This document shows positions 29,195 to 39,100 of a stretch of DNA of 64,000 nucleotides, piece after piece; positions within the stretch are counted from its first letter, which is position 1, and the number at the start of each line of letters is the position of its first letter. The stretch lies in the NCBI RefSeq assembly GCF_000169375.1, contig NZ_AAXY01000006.1, positions 62,001 to 126,000 on the forward strand, read 5' to 3'. Both the position numbers and the translations under genes were made by a program. This DNA is from Marinobacter sp. ELB17 (GTDB lineage Bacteria; Pseudomonadota; Gammaproteobacteria; Pseudomonadales; Oleiphilaceae). Below the pieces are notes generated by a model. The model did not search any database. It was not told where the DNA came from and saw only the letters and a program-made list of their open reading frames with translations.

Positions 29195-29255
29195 TCTATC
29201 CTCCTTTTAAGGTAACTATTTTAAGGACATATCGCATGGACAGGTTAATTGGGCG

Positions 29256-30200
29256 TTAGGGGGTGCCAGTAGCAGGGCCCGCACGCTTGAACATGACGAT
29301 CGCCACCGCAGCCAGCGTCAGTAACAGGGCGATAAACACTTTGGGGCTGAGCGGTTCTCCCAGCAGCACGATGGCGCTGGATACCCCCACGGTGGGAATG
29401 ATCAAGGTCGAAATGGTCGCCTGGGCAATGGTCAGACGGTTAACGTTCATGAACCACAGCATCTGCGCCAGAGTGATCGAAAACAGCAGATGGTAGCCTA
29501 GCGCCAGCCAGGTCGATGTCTGCCAGGTGGCGGGTTTGGGCATGGGCTCTAGGGCGACCATCATGATAATCATGGGAATGGCACACAACAAAAATTGCCA
29601 GCCGGTAATAACCACCGCATGGCTTTTCCAGACGCCGCGCCGCTTGATCAATACCGTGCCTAGCGCCCATGACAGGGCGGCACCGAGCATGATCAGGGGG
29701 CCAACCAACCCCTGGCTGCCACCTTGCAAGGCCGAAGGCCCCAACAGCACCAAAAGCCCAGTCTGCCCGCAGGCAAGCCCCAGCCACTGGCGTCTGGTGA
29801 TACGTTGACCAAGCAGCCACCAGCCCAGCAATAAGGCCCAACAGGGCATGCTGAAGGCGATAATGGCGGCTTGCGAGGTCGGCATGTGCAGCTGGCCGAA
29901 GGCCGTCGCCAAGTTGAACCCTAGAATCGTGAACAGCCCCGTTACGGCCAGCCACGGCCATTCTTTTGACGACACCGTCAGCGGTATACGTCGCCAGTAC
30001 GCCCAACTGAGCAGCAGTACAGCGCCAGTGGTGAAGCCAATGGAACGCAGTGTAAACGGCGGAATGTCGGCCAGAATAAAACGTACCGCCGGCCAGTTGC
30101 CGCCCCAGAACAACCCGATGGTCACAACCAGCGCGATAGCGGATAACTGCCCGCTATCGCGTCGTTGCGCGAAATGGCGTTGAACGCCGGAAAAGTTCAT
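29256..30200 (-). CDS. EamA/DMT family transporter
   Basis: Ten-segment drug/metabolite superfamily membrane protein, 314 residues, with two EamA repeats (first WGGNWPAVRFILADIPPFTL; second GAALSWALGTVLIKRRG). Members often export amino acids or related metabolites. It overlaps the FAD-dehydrogenase gene by 4 bp. In this operon it may export an overflow product of the imported compound, or import; direction cannot be told from sequence. Confidence 0.88.
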   Translation of the reverse strand: MNFSGVQRHFAQRRDSGQLSAIALVVTIGLFWGGNWPAVRFILADIPPFTLRSIGFTTGAVLLLSWAYWRRIPLTVSSKEWPWLAVTGLFTILGFNLATAFGQLHMPTSQAAIIAFSMPCWALLLGWWLLGQRITRRQWLGLACGQTGLLVLLGPSALQGGSQGLVGPLIMLGAALSWALGTVLIKRRGVWKSHAVVITGWQFLLCAIPMIIMMVALEPMPKPATWQTSTWLALGYHLLFSITLAQMLWFMNVNRLTIAQATISTLIIPTVGVSSAIVLLGEPLSPKVFIALLLTLAAVAIVMFKRAGPATGTP

Positions 30201-31603
30201 GGCTCCTCATCCGGCAGTATCTTATGGCGATTGAGCAGGGCGTGCGGGTCGAGCGCCTGTTTCAGCGTGCGCATCAAGGTAATTTCCGCCGATGTGCGTG
30301 ACAGGTGCAGATAGGCGCGTTTGTCTAGGCCGATGCCATGCTCAGCGGAAACAGAGCCTCCCATGGCTGCCAGTGGCAAATAAACGAGCGCCTCCACGGC
30401 GAGCTTGTCGTCTGCCAGCGCAACGTCATCGGGGTGGCCGGTGGTCACGGTGATATGCAAATTGCCATCGCCCAGATGACCAAATACGACGATTCTGCCG
30501 TCCGGCCAGCGCTGAGCGACCTGCTCTTCGAGGGTGCGCGCATAATGCTCCATCTCGGGAATCGGCAGGCTGACATCAAATGTAAAATGCGGATTGAGGT
30601 GATGTAAAAGGCCTTCGATATCCTCGCGGATCGCCCATAAACGTTTACGCTGGTGGGTGGCGTTGGCTATCACAGCATCGCTGATATGGCCGTTTTCAAA
30701 AGCACGTTCGATCACGCTTTCAAAACGTTGGGCCGTCGCCTCCTGGTCGCTGCCAAGGGTTTCGATCAAGACGTAAAACGCCGCATTGGTAGCTAACGGT
30801 GGCGTATGGCGACCGCTTTCTTCGGTGAGCAGCGCATAGTGGTTATGCCACATGACTTCAAACGCCGCGAGCTGCTCGCCCAGCGCTTGACGCACATATT
30901 GCAGCAGCGCGGTCAGGTCGTTGAAAGTGTCGCAGGCGACCATGGCGGTCTGCATGGCCGGTTGCTGAGGTTTCAGCTTGAGTACCGCCCGAGTAACGAT
31001 GCCCAGCGTGCCCGCACTGCCGATAAACAACTGCTTCAGGTCGTAACCGGCATTGTTCTTGAGCATGTGGTTCATCGAGCTGGCCTGGGTGCCATCGGCG
31101 AGTACCGCTTCAAGCCCCAGTACCTGCTCACGCATCATGCCGTAACGAATCACCCGCACGCCCCCGGCATTGGTGGCGATATTGCCGCCCACCGTGCAGG
31201 AACCACGCGCACCTAAATCGAGGGCGAACTGCATGCCCGCCTCGGCGGCGGCCTCCTGCACCCGCTGAAGGGGCGTGCCAGCCTGCACGGTCAAGGTGCC
31301 GCTGATCGGATCAATGGCGTCGATCTGGTTCATCCGCTCCAGCGAAATTGCCAGTTCGTCAGAGCTGGCCACGCCGCCGCCGACCAGGCCCGTCAGCCCG
31401 CCGTGGGGAACAACTGGCTGACGAGCCCGATGGCATGCGGCCATCACCCGAGAAAGCTGTTCGGCATCTGCCGGGCGCACAATGGCGCGTGCCCGGCAGG
31501 GCGTTCCTTGCATCCAGTCATCGCGACGGGTGCTGACATCATCACCCTCCAGCAGGTGCGACGGGCCGACGATGGCGGTGATTTCGGCTAATAGTGCATT
31601 CAT
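30197..31603 (-). CDS. FAD-binding 2-hydroxyacid dehydrogenase (GlcD/D-2-hydroxyglutarate type)
   Basis: FAD-linked oxidase of the PCMH/GlcD family, 468 residues. The FAD site shows PHGGLTGLVGGGV and GARGSCTVGGNIATNAGG; the C-terminal domain has GHLGDGNLHITV and SAEHGIGLDKRAYL with metal-binding histidines. Relatives oxidise D-lactate, D-2-hydroxyglutarate or glycolate with a membrane or ETF acceptor. It overlaps both neighbours by 4 bp. Substrate unknown; a 2-hydroxy acid from the aminotransferase/amidohydrolase chemistry of this operon is plausible. Confidence 0.88.
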   Translation of the reverse strand: MNALLAEITAIVGPSHLLEGDDVSTRRDDWMQGTPCRARAIVRPADAEQLSRVMAACHRARQPVVPHGGLTGLVGGGVASSDELAISLERMNQIDAIDPISGTLTVQAGTPLQRVQEAAAEAGMQFALDLGARGSCTVGGNIATNAGGVRVIRYGMMREQVLGLEAVLADGTQASSMNHMLKNNAGYDLKQLFIGSAGTLGIVTRAVLKLKPQQPAMQTAMVACDTFNDLTALLQYVRQALGEQLAAFEVMWHNHYALLTEESGRHTPPLATNAAFYVLIETLGSDQEATAQRFESVIERAFENGHISDAVIANATHQRKRLWAIREDIEGLLHHLNPHFTFDVSLPIPEMEHYARTLEEQVAQRWPDGRIVVFGHLGDGNLHITVTTGHPDDVALADDKLAVEALVYLPLAAMGGSVSAEHGIGLDKRAYLHLSRTSAEITLMRTLKQALDPHALLNRHKILPDEEP

Positions 31604-33264
31604 TTATAGCCTCGTTGTCGTGATGCGGCTTCAGTGGCTTCCGGTCGGCCGGGAATTGCCTCTAGCAACTGACGGGTATACGCCTGCTGTGGCGCCAGGA
31701 AGACGTCACGGGCAGGGCCCTGTTCCACAATACAGCCATGCTGCATGACGATAATGTGATCGCAGATCTGGGCAGCCACCCGCAAATCATGGGTGATGAA
31801 CAGAAGCGATAACGAGAGTTTCTGCTTGAGGTCTTCCAACAGCTTCAGAATTTGGGCCTGAATCGACACATCCAGCGCCGAGACAGCTTCATCGGCAACA
31901 ATCAGTTCCGGCTCCAGCGCCAGTGCGCGGGCAATGCCGATCCGCTGGCGTTGCCCACCGGAAAACTCATGCGGGAAGCGGTTAGCGGTGTTGGCCAGGC
32001 CCACCAGCTCGAGCAGGTCGTCGGCCTGTACCAGGGCTTTCTGCTTGGGCACCCCATTGGCAATCGGACCTTGAGCAATGGCCATACCCACCCTTGTACG
32101 CGGGTTGAGGGATGCGTAAGGGTCTTGAAAAATCATCTGCACGCGCTTGCGTTGGCGGCGCAGCGACTCCCCGTTGAGCTGCATGAAATCGGTGCCGGAC
32201 AGGCTCATGGTGCCGCTATCCGGGGTCTCCAGACGCACAATGCAGCGCCCTAACGTGGATTTTCCCGAGCCGGATTCGCCAACAATGCCGATGGTTTCGC
32301 CCTTGGCCAGCGAAAACGACACGTCGTCGAGGGCACGCACTTCACGGGCGGGCTTGAACAGGCCGCCATTGGAGCGGAAGACTTTGTTGAGACCTTTGAC
32401 ATCCAGCAACAGCGTGTCGGTTTCTGCCCCGCGGGCTTCCGGCACGATATTGCTGGGGATCGCCTCGATCAAGGAACGGGTGTATTCATGTTGCGGGTTG
32501 GCCAGTACCTCCTTGGCCTGGCCGAGTTCAATAATCTGGCCATGGCGCATCACACAAACCCGAGTGGCAATTTCAGCCACCACCCCGAAGTCATGGGTGA
32601 TAAACATCACCGCCATTCCGTGTCTTTTTTGCAGATCAATAATCAGGTCCAGAATCTGGGCCTGAGTGGTAACATCCAATGCCGTGGTTGGCTCGTCGGC
32701 AATCAATAGCTCTGGCTCTAATGCTAGGGCCATGGCAATCATGACCCGCTGGCGCTGACCGCCGGAAAGCTGAAAAGGGTAAGCGCGAATGGCTTTTTCC
32801 GGGTCGGGAAGACCCACTTCCTTTAATAGCTCCAGCGCTTTGGCGCCACGTTCGGCTCTGTTCAGCTGGCTGTGGGCTTCGAAGACCTCGTTGATCTGCG
32901 CACCGACGCGCATCAAGGGGTTCAAGGCGGTCATCGGCTCCTGGAAAATCATGCCAATGCGCAGGCCACGCAGTTTGCGATGCTGTTTTTCGGTGATGCT
33001 CAGCAGATCTTGGCCGGCAAACATTGCCTTGCCGCCCACCGGTCGAACGCCCTCAGGCAAAAGACCCATGATGGCGTTGGCGGCCATGGACTTGCCGGAA
33101 CCGGATTCGCCCACTACGCAGAGAATTTCGCCGCGCAGTACATCGTAGCTGAGGTTTTCCACAGCATAGGCGCGGTCCGCCCCCTTGGGCAGCGCAATGG
33201 TCAGATCCTGCAGGCTCAGCAAGGGAGTATCGGTTGTTGAAGTTACGTGGTTCCCCTTATTCAT
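31600..33264 (-). CDS. Dipeptide-type ABC transporter, fused double ATPase (DppD-DppF)
   Basis: Two nucleotide-binding domains in one 554-residue chain. First domain: Walker [14 protein letters not shown] and signature [12 protein letters not shown]; second: [13 protein letters not shown] and [12 protein letters not shown], with oligopeptide-type C-terminal extensions between ([10 protein letters not shown]). Energises the DppBC permease. Start ATG 33264 overlaps the dppC stop as ATGA. Fused DppDF forms are frequent in importers for peptides, amino acid derivatives and glutathione-like compounds. Confidence 0.93.
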   Translation of the reverse strand: MNKGNHVTSTTDTPLLSLQDLTIALPKGADRAYAVENLSYDVLRGEILCVVGESGSGKSMAANAIMGLLPEGVRPVGGKAMFAGQDLLSITEKQHRKLRGLRIGMIFQEPMTALNPLMRVGAQINEVFEAHSQLNRAERGAKALELLKEVGLPDPEKAIRAYPFQLSGGQRQRVMIAMALALEPELLIADEPTTALDVTTQAQILDLIIDLQKRHGMAVMFITHDFGVVAEIATRVCVMRHGQIIELGQAKEVLANPQHEYTRSLIEAIPSNIVPEARGAETDTLLLDVKGLNKVFRSNGGLFKPAREVRALDDVSFSLAKGETIGIVGESGSGKSTLGRCIVRLETPDSGTMSLSGTDFMQLNGESLRRQRKRVQMIFQDPYASLNPRTRVGMAIAQGPIANGVPKQKALVQADDLLELVGLANTANRFPHEFSGGQRQRIGIARALALEPELIVADEAVSALDVSIQAQILKLLEDLKQKLSLSLLFITHDLRVAAQICDHIIVMQHGCIVEQGPARDVFLAPQQAYTRQLLEAIPGRPEATEAASRQRGYK

Positions 33265-34097
33265 GAGCGTTCTCGGCTAAGTTTCGGATTAAGCGCATCG
33301 TCGAGGCCTTCTCCGACCAGGTTCAAGGCCAGTACGGTGAGTAGAATGGCCAGCCCAGGGAAGAAGCTTAGCCACCAGGCCTGGCGAATCACTGTGCGAG
33401 CGGCGCCAATCATATAGCCCCATGACATGACGTTCGGGTCACCCAGCCCTAGAAAGGAAAGAGAGGACTCCAGCAGGATGGCGGTAGCCACCATCAAGGA
33501 CGCCAGGACAATAATCGGCGACATGGCGTTAGGCAGGATCTGGCGCAAGATGATCGTCGTGTTGCCCTGGCCGACCAGGCGCGCCGCTTCGACATACTCA
33601 CGGTTGCGCAACGACATGAACTCCGCACGCACCAGGCGGGCCACCGGTGGCCAGCTGACCAGCGCAATGGCCAGTACAATCGAGGTCACGCTGGGCTGCA
33701 TGATGGCGACCAGGACAATGGCCAGAGCAAAGCTGGGAATGGTCTGGAAGAACTCGGTGAAACGCATCAGCGCATCATCGAGCAGGCCACCGTAGTAGCC
33801 CGCAATGGCTCCCAGCGGCAAGCCAATCAGCAGCGCCACCGTGGTGGATACCAAGCCAATCAACAGCGACACCCAGGCGCCATGCATCAGCCCGGCGGCA
33901 ACGTTACGGCCCATGGTGTCGGTGCCCATCGGGAAACCATCAACTTCAAAGGGTGTCAGGAAGGGGCGCTGCAACATCCGCCACGGCGACTCGGGGAAAA
34001 ACAAAGGGGCGGTGATCGCCATCAGAATAATGGTGGTCAGTATGATCAACCCGACCAGGGCGCCACGGTTTTGGGCGAAGCGGGCAAAGAAATTCAT
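33261..34097 (-). CDS. Dipeptide-type ABC transporter permease (DppC)
   Basis: Inner-membrane permease, 278 residues, about six membrane segments. The N-terminal OppC-type segment (NRGALVGLIILTTIILMAI) and the EAA loop (EAARLVGQGNTTIILRQILPN) that contacts the ATPase are clear. Overlaps the ATPase gene and dppB by 4 bp each. Confidence 0.93.
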   Translation of the reverse strand: MNFFARFAQNRGALVGLIILTTIILMAITAPLFFPESPWRMLQRPFLTPFEVDGFPMGTDTMGRNVAAGLMHGAWVSLLIGLVSTTVALLIGLPLGAIAGYYGGLLDDALMRFTEFFQTIPSFALAIVLVAIMQPSVTSIVLAIALVSWPPVARLVRAEFMSLRNREYVEAARLVGQGNTTIILRQILPNAMSPIIVLASLMVATAILLESSLSFLGLGDPNVMSWGYMIGAARTVIRQAWWLSFFPGLAILLTVLALNLVGEGLDDALNPKLSRERS

Positions 34098-35071
34098 GAT
34101 GACTCCTTGATACGCGGGTCAACCAGGCCATAAACAAGGTCGGTAATGATGTTGAACGCAATGACCAGTGCAGCAGAGAAGAAAAAGATTCCTAGCAGCA
34201 GGTTGTAGTCACGTTGCATCAGCGCCTCGAACATCAGGCGGCCGATACCCGGCCAGGCGAAAACCGTTTCAGTGAGAATTGCGCCCCCTACCATCTGGCC
34301 AGCCTGCAAGCCTGCCAAGGTGATAATTGGAAGCAGGGCATTGCGCAGAATATGCCGCCGCTGAATGACCCCCGGTGCCAGCCCTTTGGCCCTTGCTGTC
34401 TTGACGTAATCCTGCTGACTAGCCTCCAGCATGGAGGTGCGCGTCATACGGGTATAAACTGCCATGGAAAACAGCGCCAGGGTGGTGGCGGGAAGAATCA
34501 GGTGCTGACCGATATCCAGCACCAGGGCAAAGCCGGTGAGGTCGGTGCCGACGGTGTAGTAACCGTAAGCGGGCAGCCATTCAAGTTGCACCGAAAACAG
34601 CATCACAGCCATCAGCGCCACCCAGAACAGCGGCGTGGCGTAAAATACCAGCGCGAGTGCCATGATCAGCGAACCGCTAAGCTTTTTAGCCCGTGCCGCC
34701 GCCATAGATCCCGCCAGAATGCCCAGGCCCAGTGACATGACGAAGGCCGTGCCGGTCAGCAGTAAGGTTGCGGGCAAGCGGTCCATAATCAGGTCAAACA
34801 CCGGCGTCTGCTGACGGTAGGAGTAACCGAAATCCAGTGTGGCGATGCCTGATACGTAATTCCACAGCTGGACGTAAAGCGGCTGATCAAGCCCAAACTG
34901 CTCGCGCAGCTGATTCAGAAATTCCGCATCGGTGGCACCCGCTTCACCGGCCATTACAACCGCGGGATCACCGGGGGCCATATGAATCAGGAAAAAATTG
35001 AAGATAACGATCAGAAACAGAACAATGACGGCTTTCAAAAGCCGCATGATGATCAATCTAGCATAGAGCAT
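34094..35071 (-). CDS. Dipeptide-type ABC transporter permease (DppB)
   Basis: Inner-membrane permease, 325 residues. Typical DppB traits: FFLIHMAPGDPAVVMAG after the first membrane segment, FGLDQPLYVQLWNYV, and the EAA loop YVKTARAKGLAPGVIQRRHI. Separated from the binding-protein gene by 62 bp that hold a strong stem-loop. Confidence 0.93.
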   Translation of the reverse strand: MLYARLIIMRLLKAVIVLFLIVIFNFFLIHMAPGDPAVVMAGEAGATDAEFLNQLREQFGLDQPLYVQLWNYVSGIATLDFGYSYRQQTPVFDLIMDRLPATLLLTGTAFVMSLGLGILAGSMAAARAKKLSGSLIMALALVFYATPLFWVALMAVMLFSVQLEWLPAYGYYTVGTDLTGFALVLDIGQHLILPATTLALFSMAVYTRMTRTSMLEASQQDYVKTARAKGLAPGVIQRRHILRNALLPIITLAGLQAGQMVGGAILTETVFAWPGIGRLMFEALMQRDYNLLLGIFFFSAALVIAFNIITDLVYGLVDPRIKESS

Positions 35072-35102
35072 GCCATTACTCCCGTGGCGACGTGATGCCA
35101 GA

Positions 35103-35127
35103 GTTGGGCGGCGAAACGCCGCCCAAC
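35103..35127 (-). promoter_or_regulatory. Intercistronic stem-loop after the binding-protein gene
   Basis: A perfect 11-bp inverted repeat (GTTGGGCGGCG / CGCCGCCCAAC) with a 3-nt loop lies between the binding-protein stop and dppB. No T-run follows on the minus strand, so it is not a standard terminator. Such hairpins often protect the upstream message and lower read-through, giving more receptor than permease. Confidence 0.65.
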
Positions 35128-35133
35128 GTCGTG

Positions 35134-36687
35134 CTACCGGTCAAACCAGGCGTTTTTAAAGCCGTCGTTAAGGCCAATGCCTGTGGTGACAAGGTTTTTA
35201 ACATCACAGCGGTAGAGGGTCGGGAAACCCAGTTCAAGCAACCAGCCGACCGGGACTTCGTCGTGAAGAATCTCCTGAGCTTCGTGGTAATACTCTTCAC
35301 GTTTTTTGTCCGGGTAGGCCGTCGCCGCAAGGTCGAACAGCTCGTCTACGCGCTCGTTCTTATAACCTTCGACGTTGTTCCACGGAGAGCCTTTCGCGAT
35401 ATTGCTGGAAATATAGGTCCGTGAGATACCCAGGGCCGGGTCGCCGTATTGAAAGAGGTAAGTAAAGGCGAGATCGTAGTCCCACTCGGCCAGGCGCTGG
35501 TTCCAACCACCGATATCAGTGGACTGTGTGGAGACGTTGATGCCCACTTCCTGCAGATTCTGCTGAACCGCTTCGGCCCAGCGTACCCAGGTTTCGCCGT
35601 AGGGAATCGGCAACAAGCGTATTTCTTCACCCTCGTAGCCCATTTCATCCAACAGTTCACGGGCGCGTTCCGGGTCGTGTTCATAAGGTGGCAGGCTGTC
35701 ATTCTGAAAGCTGGCATTCGAGCCAAAGGAGGAAAGCGGCACCTTGCCCAAACCGTTCCACAGCACATCGCGGACAAATTCACGGTCAAGGGCGTACATG
35801 ACTGCCTGACGAAAGCGTTTATCCGCCGTCGGGCCTTCGCGGTTGTTCATCCACAGCATGGCGAAGGGGCTGAAGTACTCCTGACCCTGTTCGGTACGAC
35901 AGGTGTTATCGAGTTTGCTCAGACGCGGGATATCGAAGTTTTCGACCGAGTTGGCCGGTAGCACGTCGATCGTACCGTTTTCGTAGGCCACCGCACGCGA
36001 CGAAGCATCCGGAATAACGTGCCAGTTGATGCCGTCCAGGTAGGGCAGCCCTTCCTCGTAATAGTCTTCGTTTTTCACCAGCTTAATGACGCGGCCACGG
36101 TCCCAGCTTTCGAACTTGAACGGGCCGGTGCCAATCGGATGATTGTTGGCTTCGTTGGTGCGGAAGTCGGTATTTTCATAGATATGCTTGGGCATCATCG
36201 GCATGGTGCCCGCTTCAAAGGCCAGGATAAAAGGGCCAAAGGCGTTTTTGAGCGTGAATACCACGGTGTGATCGTCAGGAGCTTCGATGCTCTTTACGTG
36301 GGAAAGAATCGTCCGGGTGCGAGGGTTCATTTCACGCAGGTAAACATCGGTGGAGAACACCACATCTGCGGAAGTGAAAGGCTCGCCATCGTGCCAGGTG
36401 GCGTCTTCATGCAGGTAGAATGTGTAGGTCAGGCCATCTTCGCTGACTGTCCAGTCACGGGCCAGCTGCGGCATGGGGTTGAGGTCGGTATCGTAACGCA
36501 GCAGGCTTTCATAGATGTTGCCGGAGACCGTCTGGGTCGGTGCGTTCTGGTGAACCCCGGCAATAATGCCGGGCGGTTCAGGCTGGATCACCGTGTTGAT
36601 AACGCCGCCTGAGCGGGGTTCTTCCGCCCAGGCGTAAGTGGCCGCCAGAGATGCAATAGTAATGGCAAGGGTTAAGGTTTTTTTCAT
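35134..36687 (-). CDS. Dipeptide-type ABC transporter substrate-binding protein
   Basis: SBP family 5 receptor, 517 residues from ATG 36687 (GGGGAAAACA upstream); the open frame further upstream to 36813 is unsupported. Signal peptide MKKTLTLAITIASLAATYAWA. Family strands present: YTFYLHEDATWHDGEPFTSA, GTGPFKFESWDRG, FRQAVMYALDREFV. A stem-loop follows the gene. Ligand probably a peptide-like or N-substituted amino acid given the neighbouring amidohydrolase. Confidence 0.92.
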   Translation of the reverse strand: MKKTLTLAITIASLAATYAWAEEPRSGGVINTVIQPEPPGIIAGVHQNAPTQTVSGNIYESLLRYDTDLNPMPQLARDWTVSEDGLTYTFYLHEDATWHDGEPFTSADVVFSTDVYLREMNPRTRTILSHVKSIEAPDDHTVVFTLKNAFGPFILAFEAGTMPMMPKHIYENTDFRTNEANNHPIGTGPFKFESWDRGRVIKLVKNEDYYEEGLPYLDGINWHVIPDASSRAVAYENGTIDVLPANSVENFDIPRLSKLDNTCRTEQGQEYFSPFAMLWMNNREGPTADKRFRQAVMYALDREFVRDVLWNGLGKVPLSSFGSNASFQNDSLPPYEHDPERARELLDEMGYEGEEIRLLPIPYGETWVRWAEAVQQNLQEVGINVSTQSTDIGGWNQRLAEWDYDLAFTYLFQYGDPALGISRTYISSNIAKGSPWNNVEGYKNERVDELFDLAATAYPDKKREEYYHEAQEILHDEVPVGWLLELGFPTLYRCDVKNLVTTGIGLNDGFKNAWFDR

Positions 36688-36776
36688 TGTTTTCCCCGTA
36701 ATTATGGTTTGTTGATGGGACACATGGCTCCGCAGAGCCGGGTTATTAAGGCATTGAATTCGTCCAGACTGCCTTG

Positions 36777-38039
36777 TTACTCGCGATTCGCCGTGCGCAG
36801 TAGCGCATCGCATAGTACTTGTGCGGCGATGGCGCAGTGCTCGGGCTCTGCATACTCGCGTTCGTTATGGCTGATGCCGCCTCGGCAAGGGATGAACAAC
36901 ATCGCGGTTGGCGTCACATAGCTGACATTCACCGCGTCATGACCGGCGCCGCTCATCATGCAAAACGGCACGTGGCCCAACGCCTCCGTCGCGCTGGAAA
37001 GATCCTTCACCAGCGCCTCATCAAAGCGGGTGACCGGCATATGCCACACCACACTGATGTTGGCGTTGACGCCTTCGCGTTCGGCGGCCGCCTGTACATG
37101 GGCGCGGAGGTTGTCATCAAGCGTTTGCAGGGCGGCTTCCTTGGTATGACGTACATCGACCTGCAGGGTGACCGCCCCCGGAATCACATTGCGCGACGGC
37201 TCGGCGACCTGAAAATCGCCGATGGTCAGGCGTGAGGCGCCATCGGCATCGTCGAGTACGCTCTTGCGCATGGCTTCCACAAAGGCCGTCGCGGCCATCA
37301 ATGGGTCATGGCGATACTCCATGGGCGTCGGGCCCGCGTGAGCGGAATCACCGGTAAATGTGATGTCGTACCAGCGTAGCCCTTGCACGCCACTGACAAT
37401 GCCTACGGGCAGGTTTTTTTTCTCGAGTATCGGGCCCTGTTCAATATGCAATTCCAGATAGGCTGCCAGCGGCAGATCGTGGCGAGTCAGAGAGCCTTTA
37501 TAGCCGGATTGGTCGAGCGCTTCGCCCAAAGAGACACCATCACGGTCCTCGGCGGCGCGAAAATCCTCCAGCGACAGCCGTTCACTGTAAACACCACTGC
37601 CGCCCAATGCCGGGGCAAAGCGGCTGCCTTCCTCGTTGGTCCAATTCACCAGCACCAGCGGCCGCTGGGTGGTAATGCCCTGGTCGTTCAGAGTGCGAAA
37701 GATTTCCAACCCGGCGAGTACACCCAGCACACCATCAAAACGTCCGCCCAGCGGCTGGGTATCCAGATGGCTGCCAACCGCCACAGGAGAAAGATCGTTG
37801 TCACGCCCAGGGCGATAAATGAACATATTGCCGGCTTGGTCCATCTGCCATTCGCAGCCCAGCAATGCGGCCCAGTCGAGCAGCTGCTGGCGACCGGCCA
37901 GGTCCTCATCGCTCAGGGCCAGCCGACGGCTACCGCCGTTGGGAGATGGTCCGATACGCGCCATCCCCATCAGCGATGACCAAAGACGTTCGCCATCAAT
38001 CTGCGGGGTAGTGGGCACATTTGTAGCGTGAGTCGTCAT
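36777..38039 (-). CDS. Zn-dependent M20 amidohydrolase (N-carbamoyl amino acid / allantoate type)
   Basis: M20-family hydrolase of the hydantoinase/carbamoylase group, 420 residues. Metal residues are in VAVGSHLDTQPLGGRFDGV and the Glu pair in NWTNEEGSRFAPA; the dimerisation domain has LELHIEQGPILEKK. Members hydrolyse N-carbamoyl-L-amino acids, allantoate or ureidoglycolate. ATG 38039 is chosen for its AAAGGAGA site. First gene of the operon, divergent from a LysR gene. No allantoinase or urease genes are present, so carbamoyl or acyl amino acids are as likely as allantoate. Confidence 0.85.
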   Translation of the reverse strand: MTTHATNVPTTPQIDGERLWSSLMGMARIGPSPNGGSRRLALSDEDLAGRQQLLDWAALLGCEWQMDQAGNMFIYRPGRDNDLSPVAVGSHLDTQPLGGRFDGVLGVLAGLEIFRTLNDQGITTQRPLVLVNWTNEEGSRFAPALGGSGVYSERLSLEDFRAAEDRDGVSLGEALDQSGYKGSLTRHDLPLAAYLELHIEQGPILEKKNLPVGIVSGVQGLRWYDITFTGDSAHAGPTPMEYRHDPLMAATAFVEAMRKSVLDDADGASRLTIGDFQVAEPSRNVIPGAVTLQVDVRHTKEAALQTLDDNLRAHVQAAAEREGVNANISVVWHMPVTRFDEALVKDLSSATEALGHVPFCMMSGAGHDAVNVSYVTPTAMLFIPCRGGISHNEREYAEPEHCAIAAQVLCDALLRTANRE

Positions 38040-38161
38040 GCGATGTTCTCCTTTACTGATCAATAAGCCTTGTGGCTGGTGATTGGCAGCTACGCCGCCT
38101 TGCTGTAATCTTTGTTAGAACTGACAGGTGAATTTTCTATCGCGCACGGGAGTTTGCTTGG

Positions 38162-39100
38162 ATGAGGTCCCTACACGACTCGCTTGACTGGAACTTGCTG
38201 CGTACCTTTGTCAGTATCGTCCAGGAAAAAAGTATCAGTCGTGCTGGGCAGCGCCTGAACCTTTCGCAGCCGGCGGTCAGCCTAGCGTTGAAGCGGCTTG
38301 AATCGCATCTTGGGCAGAGCCTGATCGAGCGTGGCAGTCATCGCTTTCGAGTGACGGCAGCGGGCGAACTGGTCTATTGCGAAGCGTTGGAAATCTATGC
38401 CAATGTGGCGCGGCTCAGCGTTAACGTGCGCGACGCTCCTCCAGAAGTGGCCGGACAGATCACCCTGTTTCTGGTTAGCGGTATTCAATGCAGCTTTCTT
38501 GATGACGTGCTGCAACGATTTCATCATCAACACCCCCGCATTACCTGCGAGGTTAACGTGCTGTCGAGCCATGATGTGGTTCAGTCGATGGTGCAGAAAA
38601 TGGGCACGGTGGGAGTGAGCCTGCAGCTGCATCCGGTAGAGGTCTTGAACAGCCAACTGCTGGTGAATCAGCGCTATCGGTTCTTTTGTGGTCGGGCGCA
38701 TCGCTTCTTCGGCCAGCAGAACCTGTCGCTGCAGGCCCTCAGCCACGAGCCGTTCGTCTCGTTCACCAGCGCTCAGCTTTCTGGCGCCCTGGCGGGCATT
38801 GCGCTGTTTCGAGCCAATGCAGGACTGGTGGGAGAGAAGGTCGTCACGTCGAGCAGTCTGACGGAAATCCAGCGTTTCGTGCGCAGCGGCTGGGGCATTG
38901 GCTGCCTGCCGGAGCACACCGTTCAGCAAGACATTGACAGTGGCCTGCTGTGGCCGTTGCCCCCCTATGAAGGCATCCCCAATATTGACCTGCACCTGAT
39001 ATGGCATCAGGACTCGCGCTTTTCCCAAGCAGAGCGCGTGTTCTTCGATTTTATGCACCGTGCGATGGCAGAAGTGCCTATCGAACAACGGCTGCCGTGA
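38162..39100 (+). CDS. LysR family regulator
   Basis: 312 residues; N-terminal helix-turn-helix (LLRTFVSIVQEKSISRAGQR, then LNLSQPAVSLALKRLE) and a substrate-binding domain. Divergent from the amidohydrolase/ABC operon over 122 bp, so probably its regulator. A 14-bp palindrome, TGAATAATTATTCA at 39110-39123, follows the stop but lacks the GC stem of a terminator. Confidence 0.9.
   Translation: MRSLHDSLDWNLLRTFVSIVQEKSISRAGQRLNLSQPAVSLALKRLESHLGQSLIERGSHRFRVTAAGELVYCEALEIYANVARLSVNVRDAPPEVAGQITLFLVSGIQCSFLDDVLQRFHHQHPRITCEVNVLSSHDVVQSMVQKMGTVGVSLQLHPVEVLNSQLLVNQRYRFFCGRAHRFFGQQNLSLQALSHEPFVSFTSAQLSGALAGIALFRANAGLVGEKVVTSSSLTEIQRFVRSGWGIGCLPEHTVQQDIDSGLLWPLPPYEGIPNIDLHLIWHQDSRFSQAERVFFDFMHRAMAEVPIEQRLP

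Noticed and set aside
29740..31600. Long plus-strand frames under the EamA and FAD-dehydrogenase genes
   Set aside because: Shadows of firmly assigned minus-strand genes.
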